Source of the DNA: Rossellomorea aquimaris
Lineage (GTDB): Bacteria > Bacillota > Bacilli > Bacillales > Bacillaceae_B
Length of the DNA: 64,000 nt
Assembly (NCBI RefSeq): GCF_000935355.1
Contig: NZ_JXZC01000008.1
Span: 1-64,000 of the forward strand
Direction of reading: 5' to 3'
The stretch's first letter is position 1; each line of letters begins with the position of its first letter. The notes below the pieces were generated by a model, which saw only the letters and a list, made by a program, of their open reading frames with translations, did not search any database and was not told where the DNA came from. Of this stretch, positions 18,952-26,839 are shown piece by piece. A program made the position numbers and the translations under genes.

Positions 18952-19527
18952 ATGAAAGGTACTAAATTTGTAGCAAGTGCTTTAGTAGCAGGAATGATGT
19001 TAACAGGAGCAGGGTATGCGTATTGGACGGATTCAGTAGCGATCAGTAACACGGTATCTACTGGGGAGTTAGATGTTTCATTAAGCGGTTCAGATGTAAG
19101 TGATGTAAGTGAATATGTAACAGCTTCTGTAGTTAACCAAGCTGATAAAGCCGTTTCTTATAGAGTGGAAAATTTATATCCTGGCGCTTCCTTCAATTTG
19201 AAGACTACTATTCAGAATTCAGGATCTATACCGGCTGTTGTCAGCGGTGTTTCGGTTGATAATACTGATGAAAGTGACACTCTTGATAAAAGTAAAATCT
19301 TCGTTTCGGGTACAGTCGGTTCATATAACGTCCCTCGAATGACTTTAAGCGCATTTGAAGGACATTTTCCTAGCGCAGCTGGAGCAAACCTTCGCTTAGA
19401 ACCAAACGCTGCTGGTATGAATGTCAACTTAAAAATCGAACTTGATCACACCTTAACTGGAGACCAGCTTGAAGACACAGACTTAAGCCAAGTACTTACG
19501 GTAAACTTCAAACAACATAATGAATAA
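18952..19527 (+). CDS. TasA/camelysin-like protein with SipW-type signal peptide (2 of 3)
   Basis: This 191-aa paralog has a nearly identical leader (MKGTKFVASALVAGMMLTG, then AGYAYWTD). The mature region is shorter and more diverged, with LYPGASFNLKTTIQNSGSIPAV and the same C-terminal NFKQHNE. Its divergence from the neighbours contrasts with the frozen leader, which suggests that leader recognition is under strong constraint. AAGGGAG precedes ATG 18952. It sits between two terminators, so it is probably transcribed alone or by read-through. Confidence 0.83.
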   Translation: MKGTKFVASALVAGMMLTGAGYAYWTDSVAISNTVSTGELDVSLSGSDVSDVSEYVTASVVNQADKAVSYRVENLYPGASFNLKTTIQNSGSIPAVVSGVSVDNTDESDTLDKSKIFVSGTVGSYNVPRMTLSAFEGHFPSAAGANLRLEPNAAGMNVNLKIELDHTLTGDQLEDTDLSQVLTVNFKQHNE

Positions 19528-19537
19528 TTAAACACTC

Positions 19538-19572
19538 TTTCCCTTCTGTCCTACAAAACAGAAGGGGAATTT
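19538..19572 (+). terminator. Rho-independent terminator
   Basis: The stem TTCCCTTCTG/CAGAAGGGGAA is followed by TTTTA. Confidence 0.7.
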
Positions 19573-19609
19573 TATCTACTCAATAAAGAATGTAAAGGAG
19601 TGGTCCACA

Positions 19610-20320
19610 ATGAAAGGAACCAAATTAATTGCAGGTGCACTAGTAGCAGGAATGATGTTAACCGGAGCCGGATATGCTTATTGGACAGATCAAGTGACTG
19701 TTGCTAACACAGTCTCGACAGGTGAGTTTGAAGTCGGGTTTGTTAACGAAGGTGGTTATCCTAAAATCTTCGGACAAACGAATGAAGCATACTTAACGAA
19801 GAGTATTACCCATGACCCTACTATCACTTCTGTGACTGTCGGTAACATGTACCCAGGTTCGTATGTAAGATATGAAACAAAGATTAAAAACAATGGTTCT
19901 ATCCCTGCTGTATTTGATGTAGCCACTGTAAACTTTGATTCTTCAACTACAGAAGGTTTAAAGTCTAAAATGAAGGCGGAATTTTCTTTTGCAAAGTATG
20001 ATAAAAATGGAGATAGAATTAGAGGTGTGGGAACGACCACTGGATATTTTTCTCTTGACCAATTACAAAGTAAATTAAATGAGAAATTATCTGGTGTACG
20101 TTTGGAACCAGGCGAATCTATATCGTTTGATGTGCCGGAAGAATTATATGATCAGTGGGTTGCAAATAATGCCGCAGAAGGAATCGATGTAACTCAGATT
20201 GAGGGAGATGGAAATTGTATCGCATTTAGAATGCCGACTTCTATTAATAATGACGACAATCTGGAAAATGCTACAGCTAAATTCGATATTCAAATTAAAT
20301 GGAAGCAGCATAACCAATAA
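19610..20320 (+). CDS. TasA/camelysin-like protein with SipW-type signal peptide (3 of 3)
   Basis: This 236-aa paralog is closest to the first copy. It shares the leader GAGYAYWTDQV, NTVSTGEFEV, MYPGSYVRYETKIKNNGSIPAV, VRLEPGESISFDVPEE and the C-terminal IKWKQHNQ. GGAGTGG precedes ATG 19610. It is predicted to be an exported, self-assembling surface protein. It is followed by a strong terminator and then by the convergent DUF5305 gene. Confidence 0.84.
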   Translation: MKGTKLIAGALVAGMMLTGAGYAYWTDQVTVANTVSTGEFEVGFVNEGGYPKIFGQTNEAYLTKSITHDPTITSVTVGNMYPGSYVRYETKIKNNGSIPAVFDVATVNFDSSTTEGLKSKMKAEFSFAKYDKNGDRIRGVGTTTGYFSLDQLQSKLNEKLSGVRLEPGESISFDVPEELYDQWVANNAAEGIDVTQIEGDGNCIAFRMPTSINNDDNLENATAKFDIQIKWKQHNQ

Positions 20321-20330
20321 AATGATTTTA

Positions 20331-20391
20331 GACAGGAGAATTCTCCTGTCTTTTTAATGCACAATAAAAGACTCAGCAATCTGAGTCTTTT
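20331..20391. terminator. Pair of terminators between convergent genes
   Basis: The stem GACAGGAGAA/TTCTCCTGTC with T5 at 20331-20355 ends the TasA-like array. A second hairpin, ATAAAAGACTCA/TGAGTCTTTTA at 20363-20391, is oriented to end the minus-strand operon. Confidence 0.75.
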
Positions 20392-20408
20392 ATGTTATCT
20401 ATTTTTTA

Positions 20409-21482
20409 TCATCCTAACTTCCTGACTCCATCCTCAACATCCACCTGGACAGTCTCCTCTAACCTGTACATGAAACTCTTATGATTTGTGTGACTCACAA
20501 AGAACTGATATGAAGATTTATTGAATTTTATATACAGGATGGGCTGCCCTATCTCATCAGCTATTCTTACAAGATCTTCGAAGGTTTTCACATGACTGAT
20601 ATTACCTATGACAGGTGTCGCTTCTTCATCTAGAGCGACCAAACGATTACCGTGCTTTTTAAATATTCCTTTTAATTCTTTCTTTATAGGATCTATTTCT
20701 TTTTGGCTTCTCGTGTAAAGAACGAAGAGTACAAGGAAAACTATAGAAATTCCAGCCCCCGTTCCAAACTTTTTAATGTCACTCGCTCTTACTTGGTTCG
20801 CAACTTTCTTGCTTTCCTCAACCGTTCCAGGCTGATTTTGTGTAAGTGTTCCTCCCACTTTAAAATATTGCTCATTCAGGGGAATGATCATGGCAGGAGA
20901 TAGCTGAGAGTTGATTTTGCCATTTTCCCCCTCCATATTTACTCTCCACATTACTTTAAGTCTTGTATTGGCATTTACCTTTGATTGTTCCTGAACCTGT
21001 TCAGCAAATTTTTTGTATTGGTTAAGGTCAATCGTCATGTTTTCTTTTACTGAAAGTTGTTGATCACTTGTTGAAAACTCGGTTTTAGGCTTTAGGATAT
21101 ACTGTCGCGACCAGAGAGGGCTTTTCTTTTCCCCTCCCTCTACTGAGCCCTCCACCACTGCGATGATCTCATACGTACCATTTATATCGCTTTTTTCTTC
21201 TCCAGAAAATGCATAAGTGAACTGGGTATCTATATCGTTGACAAAATTCTCGATATACACTTGGTTTTCCCCCAGTGTTTTTTCTTCATAGATGGGATTA
21301 GATTTTAAGTTGACCTTATAATTTATGTTGGCTTGTTGATCATATGAATAGAGAGGAACGTTCTCTTCCACTAATGCCGGACTACGAAACGCTTCGACTG
21401 ATTTAAACAACATGAAGCATCCAGCTAGGGATAATAAGGCTATAACCGTTAATCTGATATGTTTATTTAGCTTAACTTTCAT
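20409..21482 (-). CDS. DUF5305-type membrane-anchored protein
   Basis: This 357-aa protein has an N-terminal transmembrane segment (about 10-28), a long extracytoplasmic beta-rich region (about 30-235; LYSYDQQANINYKVNLK begins it), a second membrane helix (about 240-258) and a cytoplasmic tail of about 95 residues. I recognise the DUF5305 pattern. In Firmicutes and archaea this family is commonly coded beside ER-type signal peptidases and TasA-like proteins, as here. It is the last gene of the minus-strand group, 36 bases after the signal peptidase. A role in export or assembly of the TasA-like subunits is inference from position. Confidence 0.75.
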   Translation of the reverse strand: MKVKLNKHIRLTVIALLSLAGCFMLFKSVEAFRSPALVEENVPLYSYDQQANINYKVNLKSNPIYEEKTLGENQVYIENFVNDIDTQFTYAFSGEEKSDINGTYEIIAVVEGSVEGGEKKSPLWSRQYILKPKTEFSTSDQQLSVKENMTIDLNQYKKFAEQVQEQSKVNANTRLKVMWRVNMEGENGKINSQLSPAMIIPLNEQYFKVGGTLTQNQPGTVEESKKVANQVRASDIKKFGTGAGISIVFLVLFVLYTRSQKEIDPIKKELKGIFKKHGNRLVALDEEATPVIGNISHVKTFEDLVRIADEIGQPILYIKFNKSSYQFFVSHTNHKSFMYRLEETVQVDVEDGVRKLG

Positions 21483-21518
21483 TCATGAACCCCATTTCTA
21501 TTAAATAATACGTTACTA

Positions 21519-22712
21519 TCAGAATTCCACTCTTTCATTTTCCACTTTATCGTCACTTTTAATTAGCAATGTCGGCCATCCTATCTTAGGTACTGTGTAG
21601 ATGATTTTCCCTTTTATTTCTTCTGGATGTACCGGCTCGCTGTCTTTCACTGAGTTATTATCTCCTTTTGTGACATATAGCGTTTTTCCTTCCTTCTTAA
21701 TAATGTCTATCACTCTATGAGAAATTTTAATGTCTCCTTCCACAAATTGAATCACTTCACCGACTTGAACATCCTTACTATCAACTTTTTTCACCAGAAT
21801 GACATCACCGGGATCGATTATGGGCTGCATGCTGCCTGTGGCTATGACAGAGGGGAAAACTGGAAATATACCTACTGAGAACCAAATAACACCTATTGAA
21901 ATAACACCTGTAATCACAAGCCGGAGAGGCTTCTCTTCTCTGTTTCTTCTTCTAGCTTCTCTAGCTTCTTTCATATAGATATTGTGAAAGAACATTAAAC
22001 TAAAGATAGGAATCAGGGTACCGACCAACCCTTCCGTAATCCATTTTAAATTAGGAAGGATTGGAGAGATCCAATATATCAGTTCAATCACACCTAGATA
22101 GATAATGGCAGGAAGCACTCCCCCTAAAAATACCAAATAAGTGGCAAACAAGTTTCGTGAAAACTCTGGGGCAAAACTTTGAGCAGAAAACTGAACGATG
22201 TTCTCCATTCCTGATAGATTAGTAAATTGACTGAGAGGAAGTTCAAATATAGTCAGCCCTATTGATAGAAGAATGAAAAATAAATAATTTTCCTTTATTC
22301 CTCGGCTATTTACAATGAAGCTTCGCGCTGATTCAACCCCTATTATCATCACACTCAGGAGTATGAGATTTTTTCCTATTCCTTTTAACGAATGATCAAA
22401 CGGGCTCTTTCCAAAACCGTCAATAACGCCCGCTCCGAAATACACAAAGACGTAGATCAAAGCAAATATAAAGGCCCACCAGTTAATGAGTTCTGTAAGA
22501 CGCCGCTTGCCTTTAAACCTTTCTCGGGGGAACCACCAAACAATAAGTCCCAGCCCTCCATATAATACGACCTTTTCAAGTAAGCCATGGTTACTACCTA
22601 TCGTTTGAGATGGCAAAGATGAATTTCCAAAGATATAAATAAATAACAGGTATCCAGCCAGAATAATTAATCTCCTTCTGGATGAATGAAGGTGGAGTAT
22701 TTTTCTTCTCAT
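21519..22712 (-). CDS. Polytopic ER-type (SipW-like) signal peptidase I
   Basis: This protein is about 397 aa. The C-terminal third is a family S26B signal peptidase: ATGSMQP places the nucleophile at Ser294, and SHRVID supplies His332 instead of the lysine of bacterial-type enzymes. KGDNN and GWP follow. Unlike ordinary SipW (about 180-190 aa), it is preceded by some 270 residues with seven or so transmembrane segments. ATG 22712 is preferred (GGTGA 6 nt upstream) over GTG 22724. It lies beside five proteins that carry AYW/GYW leaders, so it is the likely dedicated peptidase for them. Confidence 0.85.
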   Translation of the reverse strand: MRRKILHLHSSRRRLIILAGYLLFIYIFGNSSLPSQTIGSNHGLLEKVVLYGGLGLIVWWFPRERFKGKRRLTELINWWAFIFALIYVFVYFGAGVIDGFGKSPFDHSLKGIGKNLILLSVMIIGVESARSFIVNSRGIKENYLFFILLSIGLTIFELPLSQFTNLSGMENIVQFSAQSFAPEFSRNLFATYLVFLGGVLPAIIYLGVIELIYWISPILPNLKWITEGLVGTLIPIFSLMFFHNIYMKEAREARRRNREEKPLRLVITGVISIGVIWFSVGIFPVFPSVIATGSMQPIIDPGDVILVKKVDSKDVQVGEVIQFVEGDIKISHRVIDIIKKEGKTLYVTKGDNNSVKDSEPVHPEEIKGKIIYTVPKIGWPTLLIKSDDKVENERVEF

Positions 22713-22723
22713 TTTTCTCACCA

Positions 22724-23563
22724 CTAGTTAATATTTTCGTCTTCTGAAGAAGTTTCACTGTTCATCTCACTGGCGCTGTCATTACTTGGTTGTTCCAACG
22801 TTTCTTTTTCCTCAATGGATGGTTCTTCTTTCACCGGTTCTGCTTGTTCTTCTGTTATTTCTTCTTTATTAGTTTCTTCGGGAACCTGTTCATCATCTTG
22901 GGCTTCTTGTTGGTTTGTTTTTATTTCTTCTTTTTTTATTTCTGGTTGTTCCTTGGAAGTTGAATTTTCACTCTTTTCTTCCATTACCTGAGGTTTTGGA
23001 GCATCTTCTTTTTTACCTTTCTTTTTCGTTCCATGAATGGTAATGTTTCCGCTTTCAATCTTTTCATTACCTGATGTGTAACCTTCATATTGGCCATTTG
23101 TTATTTTCAACTCAAATCCATCTTGATTTCCGGGTTCTCCGCGATCTACTATTTTAATGTCCAGGTTCATTTCCTGCTCTTGATCAGAGGAATCCGACTT
23201 CACAACCCCTGTAACATTAAATTGAACCCCAATTACAAATCCATCTTTGTCTCTTAACTGTTTAATATTCGTTGCACTTTTATCATTTACTTTTATTTGT
23301 TTTATGTCTGTAGCGGGTTGGTGATCATTATATTCTAATTGAACGTTCATACCTTGGGTGAGGGCATGAATAGTAAATCCAAAAGAATTACCGGATTGTT
23401 TTCCTCCTCCAGTAATCTTTGTGAATTGTAGTGGTTGCGTTTTCTGCAATTCTGTAATGTTCCCTGTGAATACAAGGCTCTTTTTCCAGTAACCATAACC
23501 ACTTGGGAGCAAAGTAACAGAAATGACTAAGCTGATGAAAAGAATTGATACAATTGTTTTCAA
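22724..23563 (-). CDS. Secreted protein with SipW-type leader and acidic Glu/Gln-rich tail
   Basis: This protein is about 279 aa. The leader ends GYGYWKKSLVFTGNI, like the other substrates of the locus. A compact beta-rich domain (to about residue 165) is followed by a low-complexity tail of about 100 residues rich in Glu, Lys, Gln, Ser and Pro, ending SSEDENIN. TTG 23563 is chosen because GGAGG lies 8 nt upstream; an ATG 15 bases earlier overlaps that ribosome site. The tail could span or decorate the wall. I do not recognise a named family. Confidence 0.65.
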   Translation of the reverse strand: MKTIVSILFISLVISVTLLPSGYGYWKKSLVFTGNITELQKTQPLQFTKITGGGKQSGNSFGFTIHALTQGMNVQLEYNDHQPATDIKQIKVNDKSATNIKQLRDKDGFVIGVQFNVTGVVKSDSSDQEQEMNLDIKIVDRGEPGNQDGFELKITNGQYEGYTSGNEKIESGNITIHGTKKKGKKEDAPKPQVMEEKSENSTSKEQPEIKKEEIKTNQQEAQDDEQVPEETNKEEITEEQAEPVKEEPSIEEKETLEQPSNDSASEMNSETSSEDENIN

Positions 23564-23605
23564 GAAGAATTCCTCCATTTATTTCTATTTAGTACAATTG
23601 ATTAC

Positions 23606-24019
23606 CTACTCTTTAATTTGCATATATTCTATTTCCATTTTTTTAAAATCAGAGTTAATAACTAATTTAAAATCCTTGCTTTCAAGTGGGAGAATGGTTT
23701 GGTCGTTGTATACTACCGGAACACTCCCTTTATTTAATACCGTATAAGTTAACGTACCTTTGTATCCCGGCACTACACTGGCGTTTATATCTAATGCACC
23801 CTCTTCAATATCCACCGACAAATCAGACACGCCTTCCATAGGTTCTAGTAAATAATCATCTTTCAAGACTAAAAGAATATTACCCGTCGTAACCTGTTTA
23901 GAAAGCTGAAGACTATCATTCCAGTATGCATAACTAATCCCTAGACAATTGAATAAAACGATAAAGAAAATGAACGTAATCGTTTTCCAGCGCATATTAA
24001 ATAAGTGCTTCTTCCTCAT
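23606..24019 (-). CDS. Small TasA-like protein with SipW-type leader
   Basis: This 137-aa protein has a leader ending ISYAYWNDSLQLSKQVTTGNI, which matches the AYW-D/TGE pattern of TasA-like proteins. The mature domain is only about 100 residues, containing VVPGYKGTLTYTVLNKGSVPVV, one TasA-type beta unit. It could be a minor subunit, cap or anchor. It sits 29 bases downstream of the response regulator gene, in an apparent operon running from the kinase to DUF5305. Confidence 0.7.
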   Translation of the reverse strand: MRKKHLFNMRWKTITFIFFIVLFNCLGISYAYWNDSLQLSKQVTTGNILLVLKDDYLLEPMEGVSDLSVDIEEGALDINASVVPGYKGTLTYTVLNKGSVPVVYNDQTILPLESKDFKLVINSDFKKMEIEYMQIKE

Positions 24020-24048
24020 ACACACACCACTTTCACTTGAAAATAATT

Positions 24049-24687
24049 TTAGCTGACTCTAAACTGTGCGATTCCCTTGATGTTGGCAAACAACGCTGCT
24101 TGGGTCCGATCAGTGAAATCGAGCTTATCAAGTATTTGACTAACGTGTTTTTTGACCGTATTCTCCGTAATGAATAACTTTCGTGCTATTTCCTTATTCG
24201 AATGCCCCATTCCCAACTCTTTCAAAACTTCTACTTCCTTTGGGGTTAAGTCGTTTATTAATTCCATTTCATCTTTGTTTCCAACGGTCATCATAATTTC
24301 AAGTAATCCTGGATCGTAATACTTCCTTTTATTTGCAACCAACCGGATTGCATATAACAATTCCTCCGGCAAGGCTTCTTTTAATACAAAACCTGAAGCT
24401 ATTTCTTTTGCTTTTTGTAGATCACTTGGTTGAGCAGAAGAAGTCAATATAATAAATTCACATTCAATTTGCATACTCTTAGCTCTTTTAATCAAATCTA
24501 AACCGCTTTCTTTTCCAAGCCTTAAATCTACAAGAACAATATCGGGTTTTTCATTTTCAATCATTCTCAAGCCTGTTTCAATATCATACGCTTCTCCTAC
24601 AGACTCTAAGTCCTCTTCTAAAGTCAATAGAGATATTAATCCTTTTCTTACTAAAGCATGATCATCAACTACCAATACTTTTTTCAT
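24049..24687 (-). CDS. NarL/LuxR-family response regulator
   Basis: This 212-aa protein has an N-terminal receiver domain with D8, D9 and phospho-acceptor D54 (VLVDLRLG), then a C-terminal LuxR-type helix-turn-helix (about 145-205; LTPKEVEVLKELGMGHSNKEIA). GGAGG precedes ATG 24687. It lies 11 bases after the cognate kinase gene. Its position at the head of the secretion-locus operon suggests control of these genes and perhaps of the divergent TasA-like array. Confidence 0.92.
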   Translation of the reverse strand: MKKVLVVDDHALVRKGLISLLTLEEDLESVGEAYDIETGLRMIENEKPDIVLVDLRLGKESGLDLIKRAKSMQIECEFIILTSSAQPSDLQKAKEIASGFVLKEALPEELLYAIRLVANKRKYYDPGLLEIMMTVGNKDEMELINDLTPKEVEVLKELGMGHSNKEIARKLFITENTVKKHVSQILDKLDFTDRTQAALFANIKGIAQFRVS

Positions 24688-24698
24688 CTGGTTCCCTC

Positions 24699-26384
24699 CT
24701 AAATAGCGATAGTTATAGAATGAGATAACTTGATATTAATTTTGGTACCTTTGCCGATTTGAGAATGAATTTTAAAGCTTCCTTTACTCAGTTCTGCTAA
24801 ATCACACATATTTTGTAACCCTAACCCTCTTTTCAATCCTGGTTTTCTCAGATCGAATCCACTTCCATCATCTTCTATTTCCAGCATTGAATGATCTTGA
24901 AAGACAGACAAACGTACCACCAATTCCGTAGCGTTTCCATGTCTTATGGCATTTCCGACCGATTCTTTTACTAGTCTTAATATCCTTTGCTTTTCTATAA
25001 AAGGAATTTTTTCTGCATCACCAGAGGTGACAAGATTGATCGTCTTTTCATTTAATTTAGATAGCTGAGTTAGATAAGTTTCCAAATGATCAACAAATGT
25101 TTTTTCTGAATTCTTTCTTGAGCTTAATTTATAGATACATTCTCTAAGTTCTGAAGCAGCCTCCCTTGAACACTCCTCTATGACTGATAGCTGTCCCAGT
25201 AAATTATCGTCTACAGTGAGTCTCTTCAGAGAGTGAATACCATAGACAATACTGAATAACCTTTGAGATACACTATCGTGTATTTCATTCGCTATACGAT
25301 TCTGTTCTTCAAGAAGTATCATTTTATGATTAATATCCTCGTAAGCAATACGTTCTAGGACTATTGAAGAGAGATCTGCTAAGAATATAAGTTGTTTAGA
25401 GAGCATCTGCTCATCTATGCTTTTCGCCAACTCTACACCTATCACACCAAACTTTCTGGTAGTCGATGTAACGGTTGTTACAAGGAATGTCTTACCCGAT
25501 AGATGCATTTTGGCAGGTGTATGATGGAATCCCGATTCTATCCAACTTTTTTTTATATTCACGTTCATTTCTTTTATTTTCACTTCTAACCCTTTACCTT
25601 TTCTCGAAAAGTAAATATTTTCCTTATCACCTTGATCATTAGACATCCAAAAAAAAGCCAAAGGGGATTTACTTAGTAGCCTTGCATACTCTGAAAAAGT
25701 TTTCCCAACGTTTTCTCGACTGTTCTTAGAAGTGATCCCCTCCGTTATCTGATAAAGTGACATGATATGTTCAATGGATTCTTGATTTTGTCTTATGGAT
25801 ACTTCTAACTTCTGATTAGTTGATTCCAAATCTCGCCTTTGCTTCTCTAATTGTCGATTCTTGATTGCTAATTCTTTTTTTGCTGCAGACAACAATTGGA
25901 CAGCAAGCGTCGTAAGAATAAACACCAGCAATAGCGGGGAGTGTTGACCTATAACTTCAAATTGCATGGAAGCCCCTGTTATTATGTAAGAAGTAACGCT
26001 GGTAGAACCCAGGTAGAACATTAAAATCAGCCAGCTATAAGTAGCTGGGAGTACACTAGCTGCAAGCAAAACAGGATTTAAGGCATACCATAGAAAAGGG
26101 CTATCAAGAGCTCCCGTAGGAATCAGAAGTAGACTAATTCCAATCATTTCAACTAAGAGAAGCACAATAATTCTCCACTTAATATGCCTCACCTTTTCGT
26201 ATAACCAGACTATGAGTAGAGAAGATAAGAATAGCAAAGAAACAACGGTGAATTTAAAGACGTTAAAATGACTAGGACTATTTAACAAAAAAAATAGTGA
26301 CGTAAGGAACCATGAAAGAAATCGATAAATATTGGTAATATCCTTATACTTTAGTGTACTTTGAAACAGCGAAATTCTTTTCAA
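24699..26384 (-). CDS. NarL-type sensor histidine kinase
   Basis: This 561-aa kinase has about six N-terminal membrane helices (to residue 170), a coiled coil (about 168-205), a GAF-like sensory region (about 210-345), a HisKA_3 dimerisation domain with phospho-acceptor H369 (NEIHDSVSQR), and an HATPase domain (NAIRHGN, then DDGSGFD and GLGLQNM). TTG 26384 is the start, with GGAGGG about 8 nt upstream. The membrane domain is polytopic with short loops, so it may sense a membrane or envelope state. It starts the operon. Confidence 0.9.
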   Translation of the reverse strand: MKRISLFQSTLKYKDITNIYRFLSWFLTSLFFLLNSPSHFNVFKFTVVSLLFLSSLLIVWLYEKVRHIKWRIIVLLLVEMIGISLLLIPTGALDSPFLWYALNPVLLAASVLPATYSWLILMFYLGSTSVTSYIITGASMQFEVIGQHSPLLLVFILTTLAVQLLSAAKKELAIKNRQLEKQRRDLESTNQKLEVSIRQNQESIEHIMSLYQITEGITSKNSRENVGKTFSEYARLLSKSPLAFFWMSNDQGDKENIYFSRKGKGLEVKIKEMNVNIKKSWIESGFHHTPAKMHLSGKTFLVTTVTSTTRKFGVIGVELAKSIDEQMLSKQLIFLADLSSIVLERIAYEDINHKMILLEEQNRIANEIHDSVSQRLFSIVYGIHSLKRLTVDDNLLGQLSVIEECSREAASELRECIYKLSSRKNSEKTFVDHLETYLTQLSKLNEKTINLVTSGDAEKIPFIEKQRILRLVKESVGNAIRHGNATELVVRLSVFQDHSMLEIEDDGSGFDLRKPGLKRGLGLQNMCDLAELSKGSFKIHSQIGKGTKINIKLSHSITIAI

Positions 26385-26839
26385 ACTATCAACCCTCCCG
26401 TTTGTTCGTTTTAATGAACTACTACTTTAGTGTAATTCAAGGATGATAATAAATAAAACCTTATAAAGGACTAATTATTCTTAATAAAGAACATTTTCCG
26501 TTATATTCCTATGAATTACTTCTGTTTCCTTATAATTTTAAGTTTTATAACGAACAAGCGAACCTGTTGATTTGATTACTTAGGAAGGAAAGAACCGAAT
26601 TTAGTACACTTACTGAGAGGAGACTTTTTGGGGATTGAATAACTAATATGGATGAGCATCTCTCTGATCATACTGTTTGAAAACTCTCAAGTATTCATGA
26701 ATACTTGTCATTTACGGGGCACGCTTCTAGAGAGTTTGGCTGCATGTTAAGGTGAATGGGGCATGCTAGTTGTAAATTTCAATCATACGGGAAAAGTAAA
26801 AGGAGCCACGGGATCTATCCCCTTTGGCTCCTTCTCACA
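26385..26839. other. Intergenic region upstream of the kinase, with protease terminator
   Basis: There are no genes. The hairpin at 26799-26833 (AAGGAGCC with GGCTCCTT, inner GGGA/TCCC) ends the protease gene on the minus strand. The kinase promoter must lie around 26400-26560, but I see no clear consensus. Confidence 0.6.
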
